DNA of 64,000 bases from Allobosea sp. (lineage in GTDB: Bacteria; Pseudomonadota; Alphaproteobacteria; Rhizobiales; Beijerinckiaceae): contig JAAEQB010000034.1 in assembly GCA_024231975.1 (NCBI GenBank), forward strand, positions 146,533-210,532, given 5' to 3'. Of this stretch, positions 1-9,025 are shown piece by piece. How positions within the stretch are numbered: the first letter of the stretch is position 1; each line of letters opens with the position of its first letter. The notes beneath the pieces were generated by a model. The model saw only the letters and a program-made list of their open reading frames with translations. It searched no databases and was not told where the DNA came from. The position numbers and the translations under genes were made by a program.

Positions 1-1
1 C

Positions 2-1258
2 GCCCTGCTGAACGAGCGCATCACCAAGGGCTCGCTGATCCGCGCTTCCGAGCTTGGCCATGGCGCGAACGATCGGCTGACGGCCTCGTTGCGCAACGCC
101 GAAGTCATCAAGGCGCTCGGCATGGGCCAGCCGATCCGCGGGCAATGGCAGCGCCAGCGCAACCAGGCGCTGGCCTATCACACCGCCGCCGCCGATTGGG
201 GCGGGACGCTGCTGGCGGCGACGAAGCTGCTGCGGCTGGCGCTGCAATGCGCGGTGCTGGGCGTCGGCGCCTATCTCGCGATCAACCAGAACCTCGCAGC
301 GGGCGCGATGTTCGCCGCGTCCCTGATCATGGGCCGGGCGCTCGCGCCGATCGAGGGCGCCGTTGGTCAATGGAAGGGCTTCGTCTCCGCCCGCAGCGCC
401 TTCCAGCGGCTGAACCGGACCCTGAAGGCGCAATCGGATGATGCGGGGCCGATGACCTTGCCGCATCCGGCCGGCTCGCTGCGGGTCGAGGGCCTGAGCG
501 TGCGCAGCCCGAACGGGAATGCGCTGCTGCTGAACAACGTGTCTTTCGAGGTCGAGCCTGGCGAGATCGCGGCCGTCGTGGGCCTGACCGGCTCCGGCAA
601 GTCGTCGCTGGCGCGGGCGCTGGTCGGCGTCTGGTCCCCGGCCAATGGCGTGGTCCGGCTCGACGGCAACGACATCCGGCATTTCCCCGACGAGCAGCGC
701 GGCCGCATCCTCGGCTATCTGCCGCAAGACGTGGAATTGTTCGCCGGCAGCGTGCGCGACAACGTCACCCGCTTCGATCCCGACGCGACCGACGAGGCCG
801 CCGTCGCCGCCGCAACGGCCGCGTCCGCGCATGAGCTGATCCAGAGCTTCCCGGACGGCTATGCGACTCAGATCGGCGAAGGTGGGGCGATCCTCTCCGG
901 CGGGCAGCGCCAGCGTATCGGGCTGGCGCGGGCGCTCTATGGTCAGCCGGCGCTGGTCGTGCTCGACGAGCCGAACGCCAATCTCGACATGGACGGCGAT
1001 GCAGCGCTCGGGCGGGCCCTGGCCGGCCTGCGCGATGCCGGCGCGATCGTCGTCGTGATCACGCATCGCCCGCAACTGCTCTCGCAGGTCGACAAGATCA
1101 TCCTGATGCAGAAGGGCCAGGCCGTCAGGGTCGGCGGGCGCGACGAGATTCTGCCTGTGCTGCTGCAACCCGGCGCCGGCGCACGCATCCAGCCGCCGCA
1201 GCGTGGCCAGACAGGGCAGGTCGAGCCGCTTTCGGCAGCAAGGTGGGCACGTCGATGA
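2..1258 (+). CDS. Type I secretion ABC permease/ATPase, 3' part (PrtD/HlyB-type)
   Basis: The reading frame is open from the first bases of the window, so the 5' end of the gene is missing; 418 codons are visible. The first part is the end of the membrane domain. The rest is a complete nucleotide-binding domain with Walker A (GLTGSGKSS, about nt 583-610), the signature LSGGQRQR (about nt 895) and Walker B (LVVLDEPNANLD, about nt 955-990). In this family the protein energises export of C-terminal-signal substrates such as proteases or RTX proteins through the inner membrane. Its stop overlaps the ATG of the HlyD-type gene (ATGA), which is the normal ABC-MFP pairing. No secreted substrate gene is visible. 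Confidence 0.9.
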   Translation, partial: ALLNERITKGSLIRASELGHGANDRLTASLRNAEVIKALGMGQPIRGQWQRQRNQALAYHTAAADWGGTLLAATKLLRLALQCAVLGVGAYLAINQNLAAGAMFAASLIMGRALAPIEGAVGQWKGFVSARSAFQRLNRTLKAQSDDAGPMTLPHPAGSLRVEGLSVRSPNGNALLLNNVSFEVEPGEIAAVVGLTGSGKSSLARALVGVWSPANGVVRLDGNDIRHFPDEQRGRILGYLPQDVELFAGSVRDNVTRFDPDATDEAAVAAATAASAHELIQSFPDGYATQIGEGGAILSGGQRQRIGLARALYGQPALVVLDEPNANLDMDGDAALGRALAGLRDAGAIVVVITHRPQLLSQVDKIILMQKGQAVRVGGRDEILPVLLQPGAGARIQPPQRGQTGQVEPLSAARWARR

Positions 1259-2661
1259 ACGCTTTCATGAACACGCTGAAGCCCTTCCTGAGGAAGGCCT
1301 ATTGGCGCCGGCGCTTCGCGCGCCTGCTGATCGTTGCACGGCAGTCGCTCCGGCGGACCAGCCTGCCTGCGCAGGGCGATGGCGATTGGCGCGCCCCGGT
1401 CCGCAAGGGCTATGTCGTTGTCGGCCTCGCGCTCGGGGCGGGTGGGCTCTGGTCGGTGACCGCGCGCCTCGACAGCGCCGTGGTGGCGCATGGCAGCGTC
1501 GTCGTCGAGAGCGACCGCAAGGCGGTGCAGCACCTCGAAGGCGGGCTCGTCGAGGCGATCGCGGTGCGCGACGGCGCGGACGTCAAGGCCGGCGAAACCT
1601 TGTTGCGCCTCGATACGACGCAGGCGGCGGCGCAGCGCAGCGTGGCGCGGCTGAGCGTGTTGCAGGCCCTGGGCGAGGAGGCGCGCTTCACGGCCGAGAT
1701 CGACCGGCTCGACCGCATCACCTTCCCGAGCGAGCTGCTCGACGCTTCCGAGGCCAAGGAGGCGCGCAGGGTCATGCTAGACCAGGAGCGCCTGTTCAAG
1801 GAGCGGCAATCGACGCAGAAGCTGGAAGTCTCGATCCTCAAGGAGCGGCTGACGCAGTCCGAGAAGCAATACCAGTCGAACGAGGCGCAGCGCGAGGCCG
1901 CGATCGGACAGGCCGCGAGCATCAACGAGGAACTGACCAGCCTGCGGCCCCTCGCCGACAAGGGGTTTGTCGCCGCGACGCGGATCAACCCGCTCAAGCG
2001 GACGCTGACCGAATTGCAGGGCCGCATCGGCTCGCTGGAGGCCGATCTGGCGCGGCTTGCGGTCGCCAATGACGAGATCCGGCTGCAGATGAGCCAGATC
2101 GGGCTGAAAGCCTCCGAGGAAGCTTCGACCAAGCTCGCCGAATGCCGGGTCAAGCTCGCCGACGCGCGCGAGAAGCTGCGCATTGCCGAAGATGTGCTGG
2201 CCCGCGCCGAAGTCCGCGCGCCGCGCGCCGGACGGGTCGTGGCCTCGAAGGTCCACACCGTCGGGGCCGTGGTCAAGCCGGGCGATACCCTGATGGAGAT
2301 CGTGCCGCAGGACGACGAGCTCATCGTCACCGCCAAGGTCTCGCCGATGGATGTGAACAACCTGCACCCCGGCATGGCCGCGGAGGTGCGCCTGCCGTCC
2401 TTCAAGGGCCGGGCGACGCCGTTCACCGTTGGCGAGGTCAAATCCGTCGCGGCGGACGCGCTGCGCGACGATGTCCTGCAGCAGATGGTCTACGAATTGC
2501 GCGTCAGCGTCTCGGCCTCCGGCTTCCCGCCGAAGATCAGGGCCAAGCTCCGGCCCGGCATGCCGGCCGAGGTCTATGTCCCGACCGGCGAGCGCACCGC
2601 CATCGCCTATCTGATGCAGCCGCTGACCGACTCGATGCGGTCGAGCTTCCGGGAGGAGTGA
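1255..2661 (+). CDS. HlyD-family type I secretion periplasmic adaptor
   Basis: The 468-residue product has one membrane segment near residues 45-65, then a biotinyl-lipoyl-like half (VVESDRKAVQHLEGG), a long coiled coil of about 200 residues rich in Glu, Lys, Arg and Gln, the second lipoyl half (VRAPRAGRVVASKVHTVGAVV) and a beta-barrel end. This is the order of membrane fusion proteins that bridge an ABC exporter and an outer-membrane TolC-type channel. The ATG at 1255 overlaps the stop of the ABC gene and has a GGTGGG-like site upstream; a GTG at 1243 is possible but less likely. No TolC gene is nearby. Confidence 0.9.
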   Translation: MNAFMNTLKPFLRKAYWRRRFARLLIVARQSLRRTSLPAQGDGDWRAPVRKGYVVVGLALGAGGLWSVTARLDSAVVAHGSVVVESDRKAVQHLEGGLVEAIAVRDGADVKAGETLLRLDTTQAAAQRSVARLSVLQALGEEARFTAEIDRLDRITFPSELLDASEAKEARRVMLDQERLFKERQSTQKLEVSILKERLTQSEKQYQSNEAQREAAIGQAASINEELTSLRPLADKGFVAATRINPLKRTLTELQGRIGSLEADLARLAVANDEIRLQMSQIGLKASEEASTKLAECRVKLADAREKLRIAEDVLARAEVRAPRAGRVVASKVHTVGAVVKPGDTLMEIVPQDDELIVTAKVSPMDVNNLHPGMAAEVRLPSFKGRATPFTVGEVKSVAADALRDDVLQQMVYELRVSVSASGFPPKIRAKLRPGMPAEVYVPTGERTAIAYLMQPLTDSMRSSFREE

Positions 2662-2675
2662 GCGCGGACGGGGTA

Positions 2676-2700
2676 GGGCGATCGGAGGAGCCGATCGCCC
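2676..2700 (+). terminator. Perfect 10-bp hairpin after the secretion genes
   Basis: GGGCGATCGG and CCGATCGCCC form an uninterrupted 10-bp stem with a 5-nt loop, 15 bases after the HlyD stop. No T-run follows, so it may end transcription poorly or may mainly stabilise the mRNA 3' end. Confidence 0.4.
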
Positions 2701-2811
2701 GAGGATGCGGCTCCTTCGCTCGGCAGATCAGCCGAGATGGCCGCTTGAGCCCGGCGGTTTCTCTTCCAGTATTGCGGCGCAATCAGCAGCCGCTTTCTGG
2801 GAGCAGGGCCC

Positions 2812-4209
2812 ATGCCGAAGATCATCCCGGTCGTGATGTGCACGGGACATGGCGCCGGCCTGTGGCCGATCGCACGCGAGACGATGCCCAAGCAGTTCAT
2901 CCCGCTCTTCGACCGGGACTCCACCTTCCAGCGGACGCTTAGGCTCCTGTCCGATCCCGGCGTGTTCGACACACCGATCGTGGTGACGAACGCGGAGCAG
3001 CGCTTCACCGTCGCCGACCAGTTGCAGGCGATCGGCCTGCGCGCCGAGATCGTGCTGGAGCCGGCCGGGCGCGGCGCCCATTCCGCCGCGGCGATCGCGG
3101 CCGAGCTTGGCCTGGCCCGTAGCGAAGTCGCGCTCGTCGGCATCTTCCCGGCCGACCATGTCGTGCAGGACGGCAAGCTCTTCGTCGAAACCTGCGCCAG
3201 GGCCGCGGCGGTCGCCGCGCAGGGCCGCATCGTCGCGATCGGCATACCGCCATGCCATCCGGCGACCGCCTATGGCTATATCCGCCCGGGAGCCGAGATC
3301 GCCGAGGGCGTGCGTGGGGTCGAGGACGTCGCGGCAAAGCCTGACGCTGCGCTGGCGGCGCGCTATCTCGCCGATGGCTATCTCTGGAATTCGGGCAATG
3401 TCGTCTTCGATGCCGCGACGATGCAGATGAAGCTCCAGGCAGCCGCCAGGGCGGCGGTCGGCAACGGCAAGGCGAACGGAACCAACCTCGGCATCCGCAT
3501 GCTCGAAACCGACGCTTCTGCCGATCTCCCGGCGATCGCGGCTGAGGCTCCCGTGCTGGAGCAGGCCGATACCGCAGCCGTGATCGCCGGCCATTTCGGC
3601 TGGTCCGATGTCGGCAATTGGAGCGCGGTCTGGCAGCTCTCCGAGAAGGGGGCGGGCGGCAATGTCGTCCAGGGGCGCGGCTATGTGCTCGATGGCGCCA
3701 ATAACCTCGTCCGCTCTGAAGATGCTGTTGTCGCCGTCGTCGGACTGGACGACATTGCCGTCATCGCCACCCGCGACGCCATCCTGGTGACGCCCAAGGC
3801 CAAGGCCGACAAGGTCAAGGACGTCGTCGCGCTGGTCGCGGCGAACCGCGAGCCGGAAGCCGCCAGCCATCGCGAGATCCACCGGCCCTGGGGCAAGTAT
3901 CTCTCCGTCGATCTCGACGAGCGCCATCAGGTCAAGCGCATCACGGTCAAGCCGAACGGCGTCCTCTCCCTGCAGAAGCACCATCACCGCGCCGAGCACT
4001 GGGTGGTGGTGCGCGGCACCGCCCAGGTGACGCGCGACGACGAGACCATTCTCGTGCACGAGAACGAGGCGATCTACCTGCCGATCGGCTGCGTCCATCG
4101 CATGGCCAATCCCGGCAAGATCCCGCTCGAGATCATCGAGGTGCAGGTCGGCTCCTATCTCGGCGAGGACGACATCATCCGCATCGAGGACATCTATCAG
4201 CGCTGCTGA
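2812..4209 (+). CDS. Mannose-1-phosphate guanylyltransferase / mannose-6-phosphate isomerase homologue (ManC/AlgA type)
   Basis: The 465-residue length and two-domain layout fit the bifunctional type II enzymes that make GDP-mannose for polysaccharide. The C-terminal cupin isomerase domain is well kept (HREIHRPWGKY, LQKHHHRAEHWVVVRGTA). The N-terminal nucleotidyltransferase domain keeps MPKQF, YLWNSGN and FGWSDVGNW, but its nucleotide-binding signature reads GHGAGLWPIARE where the family has GG-x-GTRLWPLSR. The conserved Arg and one Gly are therefore gone, and the segment before FGWSDVG lacks the usual Asp-Tyr-Ala-Val-Met-Glu. The isomerase activity is likely; the transferase activity is doubtful. 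A GGGAGCAGGG ribosome site precedes the ATG. Confidence 0.8.
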   Translation: MPKIIPVVMCTGHGAGLWPIARETMPKQFIPLFDRDSTFQRTLRLLSDPGVFDTPIVVTNAEQRFTVADQLQAIGLRAEIVLEPAGRGAHSAAAIAAELGLARSEVALVGIFPADHVVQDGKLFVETCARAAAVAAQGRIVAIGIPPCHPATAYGYIRPGAEIAEGVRGVEDVAAKPDAALAARYLADGYLWNSGNVVFDAATMQMKLQAAARAAVGNGKANGTNLGIRMLETDASADLPAIAAEAPVLEQADTAAVIAGHFGWSDVGNWSAVWQLSEKGAGGNVVQGRGYVLDGANNLVRSEDAVVAVVGLDDIAVIATRDAILVTPKAKADKVKDVVALVAANREPEAASHREIHRPWGKYLSVDLDERHQVKRITVKPNGVLSLQKHHHRAEHWVVVRGTAQVTRDDETILVHENEAIYLPIGCVHRMANPGKIPLEIIEVQVGSYLGEDDIIRIEDIYQRC

Positions 4210-4220
4210 AAGCGCTGCCG

Positions 4221-5033
4221 CTACCGTACCTCGTTGACGTAGATATGGGACCGCGTCGTGGCGCGGTGCCAGCCGAGGATCGTCGGCGTTCCCGCCTGGT
4301 CATAGGCGACCTCGTCGATCGTCAGCACCGGCTCGCCTGCAGCGAGTGCCAGCAGCGCGACGTCTTCCTTGCTCGCGAGGTCGGCGGTGATCTGCTCGCG
4401 CACGGCGGAGATGCGTATGCCGTAGCGCTCAAGCAGATGAAGGTAGAGCAGGGATGGCAGCTCCGCGACGTCGCGCGGCCAGTCCGGCAGCCGTTCCTGC
4501 GCCAGCAGCAGCTTGTCGTGCATCACCGGATGGCCGTCTGCATGGCGGATGCGGTGGATCTTGATCACCCCACCGGTCCGGATTTGCAGCGCCTCGACCT
4601 GTGACGGCGTCGCGGCCAGGATCTCAGTGGCGAGGAACTGGCTGGTCGAGCGCACCAGGCTGCCATCGGCCCGATGCAGCCGGAAATACTGGAAGAAGAA
4701 GCGCAGGCTGTGATGCGGCGTGCGCCCGGTCACCACCGTCCCGGTCTTGCGGCGGCGCGTCAGCAGCCCCTCCGCAACGAGATCGGTCATCGCCCGGCGG
4801 ACGGTGCCGACGGCGATGCCGAAGCCCTGGGCCAGCGAGGTCTCGCTCGGCAGCACCATGCCGGGCGGCCATTCGCCGACCAGGATCGCCTCCGACATGT
4901 GCCGTTTCACGCGCTCATAGAGCGGTGCGGCATCTCCGGCGCCGAAATTCGGCAGGACCGGCGCCGAGGCTCCGGCGCCGTTGCCCGTTCCGGCGGCAGC
5001 GAGCGTCGCTTTTTTGGCATTGACAGGGGGCAT
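4221..5033 (-). CDS. GntR-family regulator with UTRA domain (HutC/FadR-like)
   Basis: The 270-residue protein has an N-terminal winged helix (LPSETSLAQGFGIAVGTVRR, then EGLLTRRRKTGTVV) and a C-terminal UTRA effector-binding domain (about residues 110-265). I place the start at MPPVNAKK because the upstream extension crosses the AT-rich promoter region. It is divergent from the peptide uptake operon starting at 5169 and is probably its ligand-controlled repressor; the ligand could be a peptide or an amino-acid derivative. The regulatory link is inferred from position. Confidence 0.85.
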   Translation of the reverse strand: MPPVNAKKATLAAAGTGNGAGASAPVLPNFGAGDAAPLYERVKRHMSEAILVGEWPPGMVLPSETSLAQGFGIAVGTVRRAMTDLVAEGLLTRRRKTGTVVTGRTPHHSLRFFFQYFRLHRADGSLVRSTSQFLATEILAATPSQVEALQIRTGGVIKIHRIRHADGHPVMHDKLLLAQERLPDWPRDVAELPSLLYLHLLERYGIRISAVREQITADLASKEDVALLALAAGEPVLTIDEVAYDQAGTPTILGWHRATTRSHIYVNEVR

Positions 5034-5047
5034 GCCGTCGGTTCCTA

Positions 5048-5069
5048 TTTCTATATAGTTTATATGAAA
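5048..5069. promoter_or_regulatory. AT-rich near-palindrome, candidate GntR operator
   Basis: In very GC-rich surroundings this 22-bp stretch reads TTTC-TATATAG-TTTATAT-GAAA. The outer TTTC/GAAA and inner ATATA/TATAT arms are symmetrical, with centres half a base apart. It lies 15 bases upstream of the GntR start and 100 bases upstream of the divergent M20 peptidase gene, a good place for autoregulation and operon control. Confidence 0.45.
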
Positions 5070-5168
5070 GAGGGGGCTCCGCAAATGGCATTGCCAGCTG
5101 CGGCTTTTCGGAGGTTCCATCGCAGATCGCGCCGGCGCTGGACAAGCGCGGCGTCATTGGGCTGAGCG

Positions 5169-6494
5169 ATGAGCGAGTCCAAATCCCTGCTGCGTGAGGA
5201 GCTCGCGCTGTCCGAGGCCTGCGACTGGATCGCCGCCAACGTCGATGGCGCCGTCGCCGAGCTCGATCGGATGATCGCGGTCGACACCTCCTTCCCGCCG
5301 GGCCTGGGCTATGACGATTTCGCCGGGCTGATGGAGGACTTCGTCGCCCCGCTCGGCTTTGCGACCGAGCGTGTGACCGTCCCCGAAAGCCTGTGGAAGG
5401 TGCCGAATGGCCCGGCCGCCGGTTCGCGCACCAATCTGGTCGCCAGCCGCGCCGGCGGCCGGCCGGTCTGCGGCCTCTATTTCCACGTCGACACCGTACC
5501 CGCCACGGCCGGCTGGCAAGGCGATCCGCTTCGGATGGAGCGCGACGGCGATCGCCTGATCGGCCTCGGCGCCGCCGACATGAAGGGCAGCATCGCCGCG
5601 ATTCTGCTGGCCCTGCGCGCGGCGCGGGCTTGTGGGATCGAACTCGCCTATGATCCGATGCTGCTGTTCTGCACCGACGAGGAGGGCGGCCTCTATCCCG
5701 GCATCCGCTATCTCGCCGAGCAGCGGAAGCTCTCCGGTCATATCCTCAACTTCAACGGCAGCGCCGAGGCGCGGATCTGGGCAGGCTGCTTTGGCCTGTT
5801 CAACCTGCTGGTGCGCATCCACGGTCAGGCGGTGCATGCCGGCGAGGGCAATCGCAAGGGCTCCGGCCTCAACGCGATCGAGGGCGCTCTGCCGCTGCTC
5901 AATGCGCTGATGGCGCTGAAGGCACAGGTCGCGAGCCGGACCTCCGCCTTGCCGCCGCCGCCTGGCAAGCCGCCGCTGACCGCCCAACTCAATCTCGCTA
6001 CGATCGAGGGTGGCACCGCCGGCGGCCAGGTTCCCGCCTTGCTCGAGCTGACGCTCAACCGGCGCTATGCCCCGGAGGAGCGCTTCGAGGAGGCGCTGGC
6101 CGAGATCGAGGCGGTGATCCGCCGAAGCGCCGCCACCGTGCCGGGGCTCACCGTCGAGACCGCCCTGGTCGGCCATCTCATGCCGACCGCCGATCCGGCC
6201 GGCCCGCACTGGCCGCGCTGGCAGGCGGCGATGGGGCAGGGCTTCGGCTACGCGCCGCAGGATTTCCGGCGCTGGGGCGCTGCGAGCTGCTCCGATTTCG
6301 GCTGGGTCCAGCGCGCGACCGGCCAGCAGGAGGTGCTGCTCGGCGGTCTCGGCCGGCCCGATCGCAACATCCATTCGCCCGGCGAATACACCACGGTGCC
6401 GGACATCGTCTCGCTGGCGCAGGCGGTGCTGTCCTATCTCGCCGCCGATTTCAGGCCCGATCTCAACCCCGACATCCCGCCGTCCCAGAGCTGA
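5169..6494 (+). CDS. M20-family metallopeptidase (ArgE/DapE/CPG2-like)
   Basis: The 441-residue enzyme shows the M20 di-zinc motifs: YFHVDTVP (His and Asp), GAADMKG (bridging Asp) and CTDEEGG (catalytic and ligand Glu pair). A dimerisation domain lies between the two halves (IHGQAVHAGEGNRKGSG). Such cytosolic enzymes hydrolyse N-acylated amino acids or small peptides. It heads an operon with a peptide ABC transporter, a second M20 enzyme and an M24-fold protein, so it probably acts on the imported compound. The exact substrate cannot be read from the sequence. Confidence 0.88.
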   Translation: MSESKSLLREELALSEACDWIAANVDGAVAELDRMIAVDTSFPPGLGYDDFAGLMEDFVAPLGFATERVTVPESLWKVPNGPAAGSRTNLVASRAGGRPVCGLYFHVDTVPATAGWQGDPLRMERDGDRLIGLGAADMKGSIAAILLALRAARACGIELAYDPMLLFCTDEEGGLYPGIRYLAEQRKLSGHILNFNGSAEARIWAGCFGLFNLLVRIHGQAVHAGEGNRKGSGLNAIEGALPLLNALMALKAQVASRTSALPPPPGKPPLTAQLNLATIEGGTAGGQVPALLELTLNRRYAPEERFEEALAEIEAVIRRSAATVPGLTVETALVGHLMPTADPAGPHWPRWQAAMGQGFGYAPQDFRRWGAASCSDFGWVQRATGQQEVLLGGLGRPDRNIHSPGEYTTVPDIVSLAQAVLSYLAADFRPDLNPDIPPSQS

Positions 6495-6505
6495 AGGAGC
6501 GCCCA

Positions 6506-8059
6506 ATGCCGAGCATCCATCGTCGCGATTTCCTCGCCGCCTCCGCCGCCCTGAGCGGCCTTGCCCTGTCCGGCGTGCCGGCCTTCGCTCAGGCGCCGCG
6601 CCGTGGCGGCACGCTACGCGTCAGCGTCGACCAGGCGGTCGCCAAGCTCAACCCGCTCGTCACCCGGGTGAACCCGGAATACCTGGTCGCCGAACTGCTC
6701 TATTCCGGCCTGACGCGGCTCAAGCCCGACATGAGCGCCGAGCCGGATCTCGCTGAATCCTGGACCAATTCCGCCGATCTAACCGAGTGGACCTTTGCCT
6801 TACGCAAGGGCCTGACCTTCCATGACGGCTCGCCCTGCACCGCCGCCGACGTCGTCGCGACCTTCGAGGCGATCCTCGACGCCAAGACCGCGTCGCCCGC
6901 ACGCCAGAATGTCGGCCCGATCGCCAAGGTCACCGCCAAGGACGACGCCACCGTCGTCTTCAACCTGTCGGCGCCGTTCGCCGACCTGCCGGTGACGCTG
7001 GCCTACACCAACGCCAAGATCGTGCCGGCCGCGGTGATCAAGAGCGGGCTGGAGAAGCTCGACCGCCAGGCAATCGGCACCGGTCCGTTCAAACTCGTCT
7101 CCTTCGAGCCGGAACGGCTGATCGTCGTCGCTCGCAACGACGCCTTCTACGACAAGGAGCGGCCCTATCTCGATAAGATCGAGGTGGTGGTCTACCCGGA
7201 CGTCAGCGCCGAGGCTTCCGCGCTGATCTCGGGCGATACCGACCTCATCACCACGACGCCGCCGACCGAGTTCGGGCGCCTGCAGAAGGCCTCCGGCGTC
7301 AAGGCGCTGCGCGTGCCCTCGGGCCAGTTCTGCAACGTCAACTTCGGTTGCGATCAGAAGCCGTTCAATGACGTGCGCGTGCGCCAGGCGCTGGCGCTCA
7401 CGGTCGATCGCGCCGCGATGGTCGATTTCGTCACCGAAGGCTTCGGCTCGGCCGGCAACGATACGCCGCTCAATCCCGCCTATCGCTTCCATGCCGACCT
7501 GCCGGCCAAGAAGGCCGACATCGCCAAGGCCAAGGCGCTGCTCGCCGAGGCCGGCTATCCCAAAGGGCTGGAAGCGACGCTGATCGCCTCCGACCGGCCG
7601 GGCCAGCGCACCCAGCTCGCCGTCGCGCTGCGCGAGATGGCCAAGCCCGCCGGCTTCGACATCAAGGTCGAGACCATGCCGCACGCGACCTATCTCGACC
7701 AGGTCTGGAAGAAGGGCTCGTTCTATGTCGGCTTCTACAACATGCAGGCGACGGCCGACGCCATCTTCTCGCTGCTCTACACCTCCAACGCCGCCTGGAA
7801 CGAGACGCGCTGGAACAACGCCGCCTTCGACAAGCTGATCTTCGAGGCCAGGGCCACGGTCGACGAGAGCAAGCGCCGGGCGCTCTACGCCGAGGCGCAG
7901 AAGCTGATGAATGCTGAGGTGCCCTCGATCATCCCGGCCTTCTTCGACCTGCTCGGCGCCCAGCGCGACTGGGTCGAGGGCTATCAGCTGCATCCGCGCG
8001 GCGCCGTCTTCCGGCTCGACCATGTCTCGCTCGGCGCCAAGGCGCCGAAGCGCGGCTGA
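6506..8059 (+). CDS. Peptide ABC transporter periplasmic binding protein (family 5)
   Basis: The 517-residue protein begins with a twin-arginine-like signal (HRRDFLAASAALSG, ending near AFAQA) and continues as a DppA/OppA-type solute-binding protein (RGGTLRVSVDQ; AESWTNSADLTEWTFALRKGLTFHDG). It delivers ligand to the two permeases encoded directly downstream. AAGGAG lies just upstream of its ATG, and it starts 11 bases after the peptidase stop, so the genes are cotranscribed. Confidence 0.92.
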   Translation: MPSIHRRDFLAASAALSGLALSGVPAFAQAPRRGGTLRVSVDQAVAKLNPLVTRVNPEYLVAELLYSGLTRLKPDMSAEPDLAESWTNSADLTEWTFALRKGLTFHDGSPCTAADVVATFEAILDAKTASPARQNVGPIAKVTAKDDATVVFNLSAPFADLPVTLAYTNAKIVPAAVIKSGLEKLDRQAIGTGPFKLVSFEPERLIVVARNDAFYDKERPYLDKIEVVVYPDVSAEASALISGDTDLITTTPPTEFGRLQKASGVKALRVPSGQFCNVNFGCDQKPFNDVRVRQALALTVDRAAMVDFVTEGFGSAGNDTPLNPAYRFHADLPAKKADIAKAKALLAEAGYPKGLEATLIASDRPGQRTQLAVALREMAKPAGFDIKVETMPHATYLDQVWKKGSFYVGFYNMQATADAIFSLLYTSNAAWNETRWNNAAFDKLIFEARATVDESKRRALYAEAQKLMNAEVPSIIPAFFDLLGAQRDWVEGYQLHPRGAVFRLDHVSLGAKAPKRG

Positions 8060-8077
8060 GCGCAGGACCGCAGCACC

Positions 8078-9025
8078 GTGTCGCCGGCTTACGTCCTCAA
8101 GCGCATCCTGCTGATCGGCTACACGCTGCTGGTCGTGTCGCTGATCGTCTTCGCGATCACCCAGGTCCTGCCGGCCGACGCCGCCGTGATGATGCTGGGC
8201 GAGAATGCGACGCCGGACGCGCTGGCGGCGCTGCGCGCCAAGATGGGCCTGAACGATCCCATCTGGATGCAGTATCTGCACTGGCTCTCCGGCGTGCTGC
8301 GCGGCGATTTCGGCGTCTCGATGCGCACCGGCCAGCCGGTCGCCCCGGTGATGCTGGAAGCGCTCGGCCGCTCGCTGCTGCTTGCCCTGTTCTCGATCAC
8401 GCTGATGCTGCTGGTGGCGATCCCGCTCGGCATCGTCGCCGCGGTCAGGCGGGGCAAGGCGGCCGATCTCGGCGTCGGCTTCCTCTCCTATGTCGGCGTC
8501 TCCTTGCCGGAATTCGTCACCGCGACGCTGATCGTGTTGCTGTTTGCGGACTGGCTGCAATGGCTGCCGGCGACCGGCTATGTCCCGCTGACCGAAGACC
8601 CGCTGCGAGGCCTGAAACACCTCGTCCTGCCGGTGCTGACGGTGTCGCTGATCCTGATCGCCCATGTCTCGCGCATGGTGCGCTCCGAGCTCGTCGACGT
8701 CCTGCACTCCGACTACATCCGCGCTGCCAGGCTGAAGGGTTTGTCGAAGCGGCAGGTGCTGTTCAAGCATGCGCTGCGCAATGCGCTGCTGCCCACCATC
8801 ACCATCGTCGCGCTCGATGTCGGCTATCTGCTCGGTGGTGTCATCGTGGTCGAGGAGATCTTCGCGCTGCCCGGCATCGGCCGGCAGCTCATCGTCGCGA
8901 TCCAGGCGCGCGACCTGCCCTCGATCCAGGCCGGAGCGTTGATCATGGCGACGACCTACGCCGTCGCCAATTTCCTTGCTGATATCTGCTACGCGTGGCT
9001 CGATCGGAGGATCCAGTATGATTGA
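8078..9025 (+). CDS. Peptide ABC transporter permease, DppB type
   Basis: The 315-residue membrane protein starts with GTG and has about six membrane segments. It carries the DppB hallmarks: the N-terminal helix followed by a periplasmic region (GLNDPIWMQYLHWLSGVLRGDFGVS) and the EAA loop (YIRAARLKGLSKRQVLFKHALRNALLP) that docks to the ATPase. It pairs with the DppC-type permease encoded next, whose start lies inside its end. Confidence 0.92.
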   Translation: MSPAYVLKRILLIGYTLLVVSLIVFAITQVLPADAAVMMLGENATPDALAALRAKMGLNDPIWMQYLHWLSGVLRGDFGVSMRTGQPVAPVMLEALGRSLLLALFSITLMLLVAIPLGIVAAVRRGKAADLGVGFLSYVGVSLPEFVTATLIVLLFADWLQWLPATGYVPLTEDPLRGLKHLVLPVLTVSLILIAHVSRMVRSELVDVLHSDYIRAARLKGLSKRQVLFKHALRNALLPTITIVALDVGYLLGGVIVVEEIFALPGIGRQLIVAIQARDLPSIQAGALIMATTYAVANFLADICYAWLDRRIQYD

